In this document: positions 1 through 8,590 of the stretch, in pieces | How positions within the stretch are numbered: position 1 is the first letter of the stretch | Layout: each line of letters starts with the position of its first letter | From: DASPSR01 sp035516175 | GTDB lineage: Bacteria; Nitrospirota; UBA9217 | NCBI GenBank assembly: GCA_035516175.1 | Contig: DATJAO010000066.1 | Span: 21,488 to 85,487 of the forward strand | Reading direction: 5' to 3' | Length of the DNA: 64,000 nucleotides | Notes under the pieces: generated by a model | What the model saw: the letters and a program-made list of their open reading frames with translations, nothing else | Told to the model about the DNA's origin: nothing | The model's database searches: none | Program-made: the position numbers and the translations under genes

Positions 1-2
1 GA

Positions 3-200
3 TGCGGAAGTGTTTTCAGAATGGTCAGCCTTACCATAGATGACGTCAAACATCATTCAGAGGAAAAAAGGAAGAAGGCAGCCCGAACGATCAACTCGCT
101 CGATGCCCTGTCCGAAGGAGCTCAAAAAGCGCAGAAAACTCCCGTTCCAAAACCGTCGGATCGGGAAAGTATGCGACTGGTCCTCAGTGCATTTCCGTAA
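3..200 (+). CDS. C-terminal end of an unidentified protein (partial)
   Basis: An open frame enters from the left edge and ends at TAA 198-200, so only the last 65 residues are present. The visible part is very hydrophilic, rich in Lys, Glu and Ser (for example DDVKHHSEEKRKKA), with no recognisable domain; an internal ATG lies at 21. It converges with bioA and overlaps its 3' end antisense by 17 bp. Another + frame is open over 40-702 but runs through bioA and is best explained as its shadow. I do not recognise the family; reality as a gene is moderately likely from its composition only. Confidence 0.35.
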   Translation, partial: CGSVFRMVSLTIDDVKHHSEEKRKKAARTINSLDALSEGAQKAQKTPVPKPSDRESMRLVLSAFP

Positions 201-1557
201 CCGTTTTAATAGCTCCATATACGATCTCAATCAGCCTCTTCAGCTCCCTCACCGAGATCGAAAGCGGCGGCATGAGTACGATGACGCTTCCCAGGGGCCT
301 GATGATAAGGCCATTCCTCCTTGCTTCTTGGATTACCCTGATGCCGATTTTTTCTTCCAGCGGGTATGGTTCCTTCGTCTCCTTGTTCTTCACGAGTTCG
401 ATACCGACCATGAACCCCTTCTGCCTGAAGTCGCCTACATGTTCAAGTTCAGCGAAACGTTTCAGTTCTTTATTAAGAAGCGTGATCTTAGGCTGGAGTT
501 TCTGGAGTGTCCGTTCCTTCTTGAAAAGATCGATATTCGCGATAGCTGCGGCGCAGGCGAGAGGGTTACCGGTATACGTGTGGCCATGAAAAAATGTCTT
601 CAGTTCCTTGTATTCACCGAGGAACCCCCGGTAAATATCTTCGGTTGTGAGTGTTGCAGCCAGTGGGAGGTACCCGCCGGTGATGCCCTTGGCCATTGCT
701 AGAATGTCTGGAAGGACCTTTTCATGCTCGCAGGCGAACATGGCGCCCGTTCTCCCAAAACCCGTTGCGACCTCATCGGCTATCATAAGGATATTGTACT
801 TCGTGCACAGTTCCCTGATCCTCCGCAAATATCCGGGCGGCTGCAGAAGCATGCCCGCGGCGCCCTGGACGAGGGGCTCGATGACGAGTGCTGCGACCTC
901 ATGGCTATGGGTGCGGATCACTTCTTCAGCCTGTTCCGCGCAGACGATTCCGCACGCAGGGTAGGTCCTTCCGAAGCTGCATCGATAGCAGTAGGGCGTC
1001 TCGATCTTCCAGGTATGAAAGAGGAGGGGTTTATATGTGGAATGGAAGAGGTCGATGCCGCCGACGCTCACGGAACCGATGGTATCTCCATGGTATGCTT
1101 CTTTGAGGGAAATGAAGCCGGTCTTTGCCTTATGTTTTTCCCCTTTCTGCTGCCAGTACTGATATGCGATCTTGAGCGCGATCTCCACTGCCGTTGAACC
1201 GCTGTCGGAATAAAAGACTTTTGAGAGGCCTCTCGGTGCTATCTTGACCAGCTTTTCCGCAAGGAGAATCGCGGGCACGTTCGAAAGTCCGAGCAACGTG
1301 GAGTGGGCGATCTTCCTCAGCTGGGCGGACACGGCTGCGTTGATCTCTTTTTTCCGGTGGCCATGGATCGTGACCCAGAGAGATGACACTCCATCAATAT
1401 ATTTTTTCCCGCGGATGTCGGAGAGAATGCTTCCGATGCCGCTCTCGATTATGACCTGCTGGTCCTTTTCCCATTCAAGCATCTGGGTGAAGGGGTGCCA
1501 GATATATTCTTTGTCGAGCTTCTCAAGGCGAACTGCGGCAGGGTGTTTCGATGACAA
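184..1557 (-). CDS. bioA: Adenosylmethionine-8-amino-7-oxononanoate aminotransferase (BioA)
   Basis: PLP enzyme of biotin synthesis that converts KAPA to DAPA using S-adenosylmethionine as amino donor, in the cytosol. The 457-residue length fits the family. Visible marks are the N-terminal YIWHPFTQM (residues 19-26), the phosphate-binding SGSTAVE (119-125), DEVATGFGRTG (261-271) and the PLP lysine in MAKGITGG (Lys290). A Cys-rich stretch with five Cys lies at 190-206. The start is TTG at 1557 (reading TTG-TCA-TCG), because the next in-frame Met is at residue 26, inside the conserved start of the domain. It stands alone here, with no bioB, bioD or bioF in the window, and is read from a strong promoter shared back-to-back with degP. 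Class-III aminotransferase membership is certain; BioA identity is strong from the N-terminal motif. Confidence 0.93.
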   Translation of the reverse strand: MSSKHPAAVRLEKLDKEYIWHPFTQMLEWEKDQQVIIESGIGSILSDIRGKKYIDGVSSLWVTIHGHRKKEINAAVSAQLRKIAHSTLLGLSNVPAILLAEKLVKIAPRGLSKVFYSDSGSTAVEIALKIAYQYWQQKGEKHKAKTGFISLKEAYHGDTIGSVSVGGIDLFHSTYKPLLFHTWKIETPYCYRCSFGRTYPACGIVCAEQAEEVIRTHSHEVAALVIEPLVQGAAGMLLQPPGYLRRIRELCTKYNILMIADEVATGFGRTGAMFACEHEKVLPDILAMAKGITGGYLPLAATLTTEDIYRGFLGEYKELKTFFHGHTYTGNPLACAAAIANIDLFKKERTLQKLQPKITLLNKELKRFAELEHVGDFRQKGFMVGIELVKNKETKEPYPLEEKIGIRVIQEARRNGLIIRPLGSVIVLMPPLSISVRELKRLIEIVYGAIKTVTEMH

Positions 1558-1595
1558 GGACTCTTTCTCCGTTTCTTGCTCTTCGTGATGATTGT

Positions 1596-1623
1596 ATTAT
1601 ATTTTATCCGCCCTTTTTGTCAA
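1596..1623 (-). promoter_or_regulatory. Sigma-70 promoter of bioA
   Basis: On the minus strand TTGACA (1623-1618) and TATAAT (1601-1596) are separated by 16 bases, a near-consensus promoter pointing at bioA, about 39 bp upstream of its TTG start. The -35 box lies inside the centre of the palindrome at 1610-1636. Confidence 0.75.
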
Positions 1624-1636
1624 TGACAAAAAGGGC
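1610..1636. promoter_or_regulatory. Perfect palindrome between bioA and degP (possible operator)
   Basis: GCCCTTTTTGTC (1610-1621), loop AAT, GACAAAAAGGGC (1625-1636): a 12-bp perfect inverted repeat. It covers the bioA -35 box and directly abuts the degP -35 box, so a dimeric regulator bound here could control both genes. It does not resemble the E. coli BirA operator or CIRCE. On the + strand it could also fold as an RNA hairpin, but it lies upstream of the degP start site. Confidence 0.55.
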
Positions 1637-1666
1637 TTGAAAAGTCTCACTTCTTTCTGGTACAAT
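1637..1666 (+). promoter_or_regulatory. Sigma-70 promoter of degP
   Basis: TTGAAA (1637-1642), 18-base spacer, TACAAT (1661-1666). The start codon at 1721 follows about 48 bases after the expected start site, with AGGAGG at 1702-1707. Confidence 0.65.
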
Positions 1667-1720
1667 ACAATTTGTTCTCTTTAATGATAGCACGATCCAC
1701 CAGGAGGATTTTTTTAAACC

Positions 1721-3220
1721 ATGACTAATAAAAAGAGATTCTATATCTCTGCTGGGTTCATTCTTGTGCTTGGTATCTTTGTCGGCCTTGTCCTGTCTTC
1801 TCACCTCGGCGTTATCTCGCCACTCCCGGCCAAGAGTCAGATATCATCCAAGTCCCTTGACATCCTGACACAGTTGAGTGATGCGCAGTCCGAGGTCGCC
1901 GCAGTTGCTACTCCATCGGTAGTAAATATTTCCACGACAAGGGTCATCAAGTCACGAGAGGAGGCCCCCTTCGACTTGTTTGATGATCCGTTCTTCCGGA
2001 AATTTTTTGGAGATCAGTTCCCGCATCCCAATGTTCCAAAGGAGCATAAGGAGCAGAGCCTTGGATCTGGTGTTATCGTTTCTGAGGACGGGTACATCGT
2101 CACGAACAACCACGTGATAGAAAAAGCTCAGGAAATCAAGGTTTTGCTCTCGAACAAAAAGGACTATAGTGCCAAGCTCATCGGAGCGGACCCGAAGACC
2201 GATATCGCCGTCATAAAAATTGACGGAAAAGGGCTGACGGCACTCCCTTGGGGCGATTCAAACAAGCTGAAAGTGGGCGAGATCGTATTCGCGATCGGGA
2301 ACCCTTTCGGGTTGAACCAGACGGTGACCATGGGCGTGATCAGCGCCGTTGGACGGGCGAATGTGGGTATTGCGGACTATGAAGACTTTATCCAGACCGA
2401 TGCGGCTATCAACCCGGGCAACTCAGGCGGGGCGCTTATCAATGCCCGTGGCGAACTCATCGGGATCAATACCGCCATTCTCTCGAGGACCGGCGGCTAT
2501 CAGGGTATCGGGTTCGCCGTACCGAGCATCATGGCCAAACAAGTTATGGACAGCCTGGTGAAGTACAAGAAAGTGGTGCGGGGCTGGCTTGGCGTTAGCA
2601 TTCAGGACGTCACGTCGGACCTGGCGGAAGAATTCGGGGTGAAGGACCTGAAGGGTGCGCTCGTGAGCGGTGTCATCAAGGGAAGCCCTGCGGATAAGGC
2701 TGCCATCAAACAAGGGGACGTGATCCTGCAGTACAACGGTAAGGTCGTCGAGGATACGGGACATCTCAGGAACATGGTATCGCAGACGCCCATCGGGACA
2801 AAGGTGCAGGTCAAACTGCTCCGTCAGAAGAAAGAAGTAGAAGTTGACGTGATCATCGCCGAACTGCCGAAGAAAATGGCCGAAGCGTCCTCAAGAAACA
2901 CCGAAGAGCCTGAGGAAAACCCGGAGGAAAGCAGCGCGCTCACCGGACTTGTCGTCCGCGAGCTTACACCCGATCTTGCCGCGCGCCTCGGCATTGATGA
3001 GAATGAAAAGGGCGTCGTGATCGTCAAGGTTGACACCGACAGCAAATTGTTTGAGGCCGGCATCAGACCCGGGGATATCATACTCCAAATAAACCAGAAG
3101 AACATTGGTACGATAGAGGATTATAAGAAGGCAGCGTCAAAGATACGGTCAAAAGAGAGAGTGCTGCTTCTCATACGCAGGAAGGGTGAAGACCTTTTTG
3201 TTTCAGTCAAGCCGGAATAG
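1721..3220 (+). CDS. degP: DegP/HtrA (Do) periplasmic serine protease with two PDZ domains
   Basis: Envelope quality-control protease of the S1C family, expected to be anchored or secreted to the periplasm. The N-terminus has a hydrophobic segment at about residues 7-27. The trypsin-like domain carries the catalytic triad His131 (TNNHVIE), Asp161 (KTDIAVI) and Ser235 (GNSGGAL). Two PDZ domains follow, at roughly 290-375 and 405-495. The 499-residue length matches Do-type proteases. The ATG is preceded by a good ribosome site (CAGGAGG). It is a single-gene unit, divergent from bioA. A close relative such as MucD or DegQ cannot be distinguished by eye. Confidence 0.95.
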   Translation: MTNKKRFYISAGFILVLGIFVGLVLSSHLGVISPLPAKSQISSKSLDILTQLSDAQSEVAAVATPSVVNISTTRVIKSREEAPFDLFDDPFFRKFFGDQFPHPNVPKEHKEQSLGSGVIVSEDGYIVTNNHVIEKAQEIKVLLSNKKDYSAKLIGADPKTDIAVIKIDGKGLTALPWGDSNKLKVGEIVFAIGNPFGLNQTVTMGVISAVGRANVGIADYEDFIQTDAAINPGNSGGALINARGELIGINTAILSRTGGYQGIGFAVPSIMAKQVMDSLVKYKKVVRGWLGVSIQDVTSDLAEEFGVKDLKGALVSGVIKGSPADKAAIKQGDVILQYNGKVVEDTGHLRNMVSQTPIGTKVQVKLLRQKKEVEVDVIIAELPKKMAEASSRNTEEPEENPEESSALTGLVVRELTPDLAARLGIDENEKGVVIVKVDTDSKLFEAGIRPGDIILQINQKNIGTIEDYKKAASKIRSKERVLLLIRRKGEDLFVSVKPE

Positions 3221-3328
3221 CTTGTCTTTCTCCGGAGTGCGTTGTTCCCCCGATATCCATGCGGTATATCCATACTATTATTATAATATTCGTTTTTTCT
3301 TTCATATCACTCAAAGGAGGTGAAATGG

Positions 3329-4348
3329 ATGGGACTTATCCTCATTCGTATATTGTTTGTTTTTTTAGGCACCCTGCTCGGTTACTATGTGTCTACGCAG
3401 CTTTATGACCAGGTCAGCAAGACAGAAGGAATGGCGATCGGATTTGGCGTTGCAGTGTTCATCATTCTTACCGAATTCCTGTTCAGAAAGGTCTCATTAA
3501 AAGTCATCGTCGGTGGTATCCTCGGATTTATCCTCGGTTTGATGTCAGCAAACATTATTGCGGCACCGCTCAAGCTCGTACCGCTCGAGCGGAGCATCGT
3601 GAACTTTATCCTCCTCCTGATGAATGGCTTCTTCGGATACATCGGCATTACTATCGGGATCAGGGAGGGTGAGAAGTTCAACCCTGCGAACATCAAGAAG
3701 CTCTTCAAAGGAAGCGGGGAAGAGAACATCAAAATCATGGATACGAGCGTGATCATCGATGGCAGGATCGCCGATGTCTGTGAGACGGAGTTTCTGGACG
3801 GGACGATACTCATCCCGCAGTTTATCCTTCACGAGCTTCAGCACATTGCCGATTCATCCGATTCCCTCAAGCGAGCGCGGGGGAGGCGAGGCCTCGATAT
3901 TCTACACCGGATCCAGAAGATGAGCCATATGGAGGTCCGTATCACCGAGGAAGATTTTCCCAAGATCCGCGATGTGGACAGCAAGCTGATCGCATTGGCG
4001 AAGAAGCTCTCCGCCAAGGTGATTACAAACGATTTCAACCTCAATAAGGTTGCGGAACTCCAGGGGGTCAAGGTACTCAATATCAACGATTTATCAAATG
4101 CTGTCAAGCCTGTGGCATTGCCTGGAGAGAGTATGCGAGTATTCGTTCTAAAGGAAGGCAAGGAGCCCGGTCAGGGTGTGGCATATCTTGATGACGGAAC
4201 GATGATCGTGGTGGAAAACGGTCGCAGATATATCAATAAGAACGTGGAAGTGGCGGTCACAAGCGTGCTTCAGACAGCCGCGGGAAGAATGATCTTCACG
4301 AAGCTGAAGGAAGATTTGGAACATGAACTGCAGAATGCAGAACGGTAG
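3329..4348 (+). CDS. Membrane PIN-TRAM domain protein (YacL-like)
   Basis: Integral membrane protein with a predicted cytosolic nuclease-like domain. Four hydrophobic segments fill about residues 1-110. A PIN domain begins at about 134, with acidic residues Asp138 (IMDTSVIIDG) and Glu169 (ILHELQHIAD) and a later conserved ITNDFNLN. A TRAM domain ends the protein (PGQGVAYLDDGT). This is the Bacillus YacL architecture; the function is not settled, and PIN domains are usually metal-dependent RNases. A GTG at 3320 is also in frame, but it lies within the Shine-Dalgarno AAAGGAGG (3313-3320), so ATG 3329, eight bases downstream, is the better start. Confidence 0.88.
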   Translation: MGLILIRILFVFLGTLLGYYVSTQLYDQVSKTEGMAIGFGVAVFIILTEFLFRKVSLKVIVGGILGFILGLMSANIIAAPLKLVPLERSIVNFILLLMNGFFGYIGITIGIREGEKFNPANIKKLFKGSGEENIKIMDTSVIIDGRIADVCETEFLDGTILIPQFILHELQHIADSSDSLKRARGRRGLDILHRIQKMSHMEVRITEEDFPKIRDVDSKLIALAKKLSAKVITNDFNLNKVAELQGVKVLNINDLSNAVKPVALPGESMRVFVLKEGKEPGQGVAYLDDGTMIVVENGRRYINKNVEVAVTSVLQTAAGRMIFTKLKEDLEHELQNAER

Positions 4349-4464
4349 CTGAGGGGCAAACACAAGGCTCCGAGCGCCACGTGGCGGAAGTTTCAGAAAT
4401 CCGTTATTGGAAATTGGATATTATTTGGAATTGATGATGTGGGGTTTCAATTTTAGGAGGCTCA

Positions 4465-5208
4465 ATGTCAGGTCATTCAAAATGGGCAACAACGAAACAC
4501 AAAAAAGCTGCTACTGATGCAAAGCGCGGCAAAATCTTTACCAAGATTACCAAAGAGATCACTGTCGCAGCCAAGCTCGGCGGTGGCGATCCCAATGGGA
4601 ACCCCCGGCTCAGAACAGCTGTCGCCAAGGCGAAGGCGGTCAGCATGCCTGCTGACAATATCAAGCGCGCGATCCAGAAGGGAACGGGCGAACTTCCTGG
4701 CGTCTCGTACGAGGAGATGACTTACGAAGGATACGGACCGGGCGGCGTAGCGGTTCTCGCGGAAGTTATGACCGATAACCGGAACAGGACCGTTTCCGAG
4801 ATTCGTAATATTTTTAGCAAGGCTGGAGGCAACCTGGGTGAAGCGGGCTGCGTTGCGTGGATGTTCCACAAGAAAGGGTATCTCGTGGTTAAACGCGCAA
4901 AGATTGATGAGGATAAGCTCATGACGCTAGCCTTGGACGCAGGGGCCGAGGACATGCAGACAGAGGACGATAACTTCGTGATCACGACGCCTCCGAACGA
5001 TTTTGAGAGAGTGAAGAAAGCTCTTGAGGACGCCGGCGTTGCTCTTGAGGTCTCCGAAGTCACTATGGTCCCGCAGACCTATGTTAAACTCGACGGCAAG
5101 GAAGCCCAGCAGATGCTGCGACTTGTCGATACACTTGAGGACAACGATGATGTCCAGAATGTGTATGCGAACTTCGACATCCCTGAAGAAATTATGAATG
5201 CAGTGTAG
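4465..5208 (+). CDS. yebC: YebC/PmpR family protein
   Basis: Member of the YebC/TACO1 family (247 residues, the usual length). It starts with the family signature MSGHSKWATTKHKKAATDAKRGK-like N-terminus (first residues MSGHSKWATTKHKKA) and contains YEGYGPGGVAV and TDNRNRTVSEIR. Family members act as DNA-binding regulators or as translation factors that relieve ribosome stalling; which applies here cannot be told. A strong TTAGGAGG precedes the ATG. It lies just upstream of ruvC-ruvA-ruvB, the common bacterial arrangement. Confidence 0.94.
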   Translation: MSGHSKWATTKHKKAATDAKRGKIFTKITKEITVAAKLGGGDPNGNPRLRTAVAKAKAVSMPADNIKRAIQKGTGELPGVSYEEMTYEGYGPGGVAVLAEVMTDNRNRTVSEIRNIFSKAGGNLGEAGCVAWMFHKKGYLVVKRAKIDEDKLMTLALDAGAEDMQTEDDNFVITTPPNDFERVKKALEDAGVALEVSEVTMVPQTYVKLDGKEAQQMLRLVDTLEDNDDVQNVYANFDIPEEIMNAV

Positions 5209-5212
5209 GCGA

Positions 5213-5234
5213 CGGCATGCATAGCAGCATGCCG
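5213..5234 (+). terminator. Stem-loop after yebC
   Basis: CGGCATGC (5213-5220) pairs perfectly with GCATGCCG (5227-5234) across a 6-base loop, 5 bp after the yebC stop. No T-run follows, so it may be an mRNA 3' stabiliser or weak attenuator rather than a true intrinsic terminator. Confidence 0.35.
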
Positions 5235-5355
5235 AATTGTAGGTTGAAAGTTGATAATTGACAAAGTACCAAAGGACAGGTACTTCGAATTTCGAATCTC
5301 TAATTTCTCATTTGCATTTTTTAATGATATTCGGTATTAAGGCGGGGGAGGATGT

Positions 5356-5910
5356 ATGAGGGTACTAGGGGTTGATCCGGGTACGCTCACGAGCGGCTTT
5401 GGCATCGTGGCGGAAGAGGACCATAAGTTGTTCCATGTGGTGTCGGGCGGCATTAGTCCGTCCGCCAAGCAGCCATTCCCTAAGCGGCTCAAAAAGATAT
5501 ACGAAGAGCTTGAAAAAATCATCGATAAGTACAAGCCTCACGTAGTTGTTGTCGAGGATTTGTTCGTTTCCAAGAATATCAAATCAGCACTCAAACTCGG
5601 ACATGCGAGGGGGGTCGCCATCCTAGCGGCCATGAACGCAGGGCTGCCTGTGTTTGAGTATGCTCCCCTGGAAGTGAAACAGGCGGTGGTCGGGAATGGA
5701 AAGGCCGAGAAAAAGCAGGTCCAGGTGATGGTCAAGACTCTGCTCGACCTACCCAAGGTGCCACACCCGGCAGATGCGGCAGATGCATTGGCGGCAGCGA
5801 TCTGCCATATCCACTCTTCGAGGCTCAGAGAAATACTTAAAACCCCGCCGTCCCTCCGTCAAACGGACCGGGGAATGAACACCCTCAGGGGCACGGGCAG
5901 GATGCGATGA
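5356..5910 (+). CDS. ruvC: Holliday junction resolvase RuvC
   Basis: Endonuclease that cleaves Holliday junctions, partner of RuvA-RuvB in recombinational repair. It starts MRVLGVDPGT with the first catalytic Asp at residue 7; the second acidic residue is in VVVEDLFVSKN, and the C-terminal pair is in PADAADALA. At 184 residues it is slightly longer than E. coli RuvC, with a short charged tail. The start has GGGGGAGG upstream. Its last four bases overlap the ruvA start (ATGA), indicating translational coupling. Confidence 0.95.
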   Translation: MRVLGVDPGTLTSGFGIVAEEDHKLFHVVSGGISPSAKQPFPKRLKKIYEELEKIIDKYKPHVVVVEDLFVSKNIKSALKLGHARGVAILAAMNAGLPVFEYAPLEVKQAVVGNGKAEKKQVQVMVKTLLDLPKVPHPADAADALAAAICHIHSSRLREILKTPPSLRQTDRGMNTLRGTGRMR

Positions 5911-6509
5911 TCGCTTCAATCACGGGTAGGCTCAGACGCAAAGCGACCGATTATTTAGTCATTGATGTCGCCGGCGTCGGTTATCAGGTGCAGGTTCCGC
6001 TCTCAACATATTACGGCATTCCTGATGACGGTGAGGAAGTCAGCCTCCATATCCATACCCACCTGCGCGAGGATTCGCTTTCGCTCTACGGCTTTCTTAC
6101 CCAGGAAGAGAAAGACATGTTCCTCCTTCTCATAGGGGTCTCCGGCATCGGCCCGAAGCTTGCCCTTGCTATTCTGTCCAGTCTGCCGGTTGCGGACCTT
6201 TCAACCGCCATACAGGCCTCAGATGATTCCGCACTGCGTGCCATACCCGGCATTGGCAAAAAGACCGCTGCAAGGATGGTCCTTGAGCTAAAAGACAAGA
6301 TAACATTGATGATGCCCACGATCGCAGCACCTCCGTCTACGTCTGCAGTCCTAACCGATGATTGTGAAGATGTGATAGCGGCTCTCGTAAACCTCGGGTA
6401 TAAGAGGCCGCAGGCGGAAGAAGCGGTCAGAAAAGTCAGGTATGGCCGCTCCGGTCTGACGATCGAGGAACTGATAAGGGAAGCGCTGTCCGTTTTAATG
6501 AGGAGATAG
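5907..6509 (+). CDS. ruvA: Holliday junction DNA helicase subunit RuvA
   Basis: Junction-binding subunit of the RuvAB branch-migration motor (200 residues, normal). The N-terminal OB domain starts MIASITGRLRRK and includes GYQVQVPLST; two helix-hairpin-helix motifs follow (GVSGIGPKLAL, IPGIGKKTAARM); the C-terminal RuvB-contacting domain begins at about residue 150 (DVIAALVNLGYK). It sits between ruvC and ruvB, overlapping ruvC by 4 bp. Confidence 0.96.
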   Translation: MIASITGRLRRKATDYLVIDVAGVGYQVQVPLSTYYGIPDDGEEVSLHIHTHLREDSLSLYGFLTQEEKDMFLLLIGVSGIGPKLALAILSSLPVADLSTAIQASDDSALRAIPGIGKKTAARMVLELKDKITLMMPTIAAPPSTSAVLTDDCEDVIAALVNLGYKRPQAEEAVRKVRYGRSGLTIEELIREALSVLMRR

Positions 6510-6545
6510 CGTGAGGCAGAGGGTCAAGGGGGGCGGCAAAAGCTC

Positions 6546-7565
6546 ATGCCGGAAAGAATCATAAAGCCTGAACAGAATGATGATGACGTGCAACTTGACA
6601 GGAGCCTGCGACCGGTCCGTTTCGAGGATTTCGTGGGGCAGGACAGGATCAAGGAGAATCTGCGTGTTTTCATTGATGCAGCCAGGGGCAGGGGCGAGGC
6701 GCTTGACCACGTTTTGTTCTGCGGCCCACCGGGGCTCGGTAAGACCACGCTCGCCCATATCATTGCCCATGAGCTCAGAGTGGGCATCAAGAGTACGTCC
6801 GGTCCCGTGCTTGAGCGTGCCGGTGACCTTGCTGCCATACTTACCAACCTCCAGGAGCACGATGTTCTGTTCATAGACGAGATCCACCGGCTGAGCCGTG
6901 TGGTGGAGGAAATCCTCTATCCTGCCATGGAGGATTTCCAGCTCGATATCATCATAGGCCAGGGGCCGGGCGCACGGTCCATCAAGCTCGACCTGCCGCG
7001 CTTTACGCTCGTGGGCGCGACAACGAGAACGGGGCTGCTCACCTCACCGCTCAGGGACAGGTTCGGCGTGATCGACCGGCTGAACTTTTATTCGACCGAG
7101 GAACTGCGCACGATCGTCCAGCGCTCAGCCAGCCTGCTAGGGACAAAGATCGAACCAAGCGCTGCCGCAGAGATATCCCGCAGATCCCGGGGCACGCCGA
7201 GGATTGCCAACCGTCTGCTCCGTAGAGTAAGGGACTTTGCACAGGTCCAGGGTGATGGGATGATCGCCTTGGAGCTCGTTGTCTCCGCTATGAAGCGGCT
7301 TGAGGTGGACGAACAGGGATTCGACGAGATGGACCGAAGACTTCTCCTCCTGATCATCGACAAGTTCGAAGGAGGTCCAGTAGGGGTTGAGACGCTGGCT
7401 GCGGCGCTTAGCGAAGAGAAAGACACTATTGAAGACGTGTACGAACCGTACTTGATTCAGGAAGGGTTCCTTGATCGCACTCCCCGCGGAAGGCTGGCGA
7501 CGCGGCTCTCCTATGAATATTTCGGGAGAAAGAAACCATCATCGGTGCAGGAGCGGCTATTATAG
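6546..7565 (+). CDS. ruvB: Holliday junction branch migration ATPase RuvB
   Basis: Hexameric AAA+ motor driving branch migration with RuvA. Walker A is GPPGLGKTTLAH (about residues 61-72), Walker B is LFIDEIHRL, sensor 1 region GATTRTG, and the arginine finger region SPLRDRFG; a C-terminal winged helix ends the protein. At 339 residues it has the usual length. It lies 36 bp after ruvA in the same operon. Confidence 0.97.
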   Translation: MPERIIKPEQNDDDVQLDRSLRPVRFEDFVGQDRIKENLRVFIDAARGRGEALDHVLFCGPPGLGKTTLAHIIAHELRVGIKSTSGPVLERAGDLAAILTNLQEHDVLFIDEIHRLSRVVEEILYPAMEDFQLDIIIGQGPGARSIKLDLPRFTLVGATTRTGLLTSPLRDRFGVIDRLNFYSTEELRTIVQRSASLLGTKIEPSAAAEISRRSRGTPRIANRLLRRVRDFAQVQGDGMIALELVVSAMKRLEVDEQGFDEMDRRLLLLIIDKFEGGPVGVETLAAALSEEKDTIEDVYEPYLIQEGFLDRTPRGRLATRLSYEYFGRKKPSSVQERLL

Positions 7566-7994
7566 GCTGCCAGCTCCCGGTCGGGTTATGCAAGGGAGGA
7601 GAAGGGAATCAAACACGATGGTGCTTTCTCTCGTTTACCGAGATTTGAAAGCAGATGCTCGAAGTGATGAATATGCTATTTTTCGGGATATTTGCTGCGA
7701 TGACGATGCTGATTTTGCTGGCGAATGCTTCATAACAGAAGGACACCGTGCAGCACATGCTTCTGTGTCTAGATCACGATGCATCGGTAAAGATATGCCC
7801 GAAGGATCGAGTGCGCGTACGATCTCAGTAATTGTTACAAAATTTTCAAAAAACCATTCATGGCCAGAGAAGAGGGCAAGACCACGTCGTCCTTTAAGGC
7901 GATGCACAACAATATTTCTTATAATCGCGTTAAAAACATTTCTCGAGGAGTGGGAAACACACAGCACTGAAAACCGGCTTTATTCCCTTTTGTC
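7566..7994. other. Gap between ruvB and queH with no convincing gene
   Basis: This 429-base stretch has open frames on both strands but none with a recognisable family. The minus frame 7635-7967 (110 codons, GTG start) includes the protein-like piece HRLKGRRGLALFSGHEWF; the + frame over 7618-7998 has no domain. A tiny + frame at 7667-7735 would encode a 22-residue hydrophobic peptide (MNMLFFGIFAAMTMLILLAN...) without a clear ribosome site. It may be a decayed gene or an untranslated spacer. Confidence 0.3.
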
Positions 7995-8561
7995 ATGAGA
8001 ATCCTCTTCCATATATGCTGTGCGCCGTGCGCGCTCTATCCCTATTACCGGATGAAGGAAGATGGCATGGATGCGGTGGGCTATTTTTACAACCCTAATA
8101 TCCATCCTTACACGGAATATAAAAAACGACTTGATACGGTAAAGGACTTTTCGCTCCGTGCGGGGCTCGAGGTCCGCTACCGCGATAGCTATGATTTGGA
8201 CGAATTCCTTATGCGTGTCGCCGGCAAAGGTGTATTTCGGTGCGAACAGTGTTACCGGATGCGGCTGGACGCCGCTGGTGCGGCAGCACGGGAATTCGGG
8301 CTTACTGCCTATACAACCTCTCTCCTGTACAGTAAATATCAGAAGCATGATCTCATCAGGGGAATTGCTGAGGAAATGGCATCAGAGCACGGCATCGAGT
8401 TCTACTATGAAGACTTCCGGCGAGGCTGGCGCGAAGGAATCGTAGAATCAAAGGCCATGGGACTTTACCGCCAGCAGTACTGCGGTTGCATCTACAGCGA
8501 GCGGGATCGCTATTTAAGAGCAGGAGATCGAGGCACAAAATCAAAAGACACGACGAAGTGA
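7995..8561 (+). CDS. queH: Epoxyqueuosine reductase QueH
   Basis: Reduces epoxyqueuosine to queuosine in tRNA, as a non-homologous replacement of QueG. The sequence starts MRILFHICCAPCALY, with the family CCAPC motif (residues 9-13), then FRCEQCYRMR with CxxC, and the C-terminal RQQYCGCIYS. These cysteines match the [4Fe-4S] and zinc/iron ligands of the QueH (former DUF208) family. 188 residues is the normal length. It is followed by the SpoIID-domain gene after 29 bp. Confidence 0.92.
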   Translation: MRILFHICCAPCALYPYYRMKEDGMDAVGYFYNPNIHPYTEYKKRLDTVKDFSLRAGLEVRYRDSYDLDEFLMRVAGKGVFRCEQCYRMRLDAAGAAAREFGLTAYTTSLLYSKYQKHDLIRGIAEEMASEHGIEFYYEDFRRGWREGIVESKAMGLYRQQYCGCIYSERDRYLRAGDRGTKSKDTTK

Positions 8562-8590
8562 CATGGGGTCGTTTCAAATCTTTAGTCATT

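Noticed and set aside
40..702. 220-codon + frame at the left end
   Set aside because: Most of it is antisense to bioA, which has a clear protein match; the shorter frame 3-200 is more credible.
5312..5340. Promoter-like TTGCAT-N17-TATTAA before ruvC
   Set aside because: The start site would fall inside the ruvC ribosome site, so it is unlikely to drive ruvC; ruvC may be read from further upstream.
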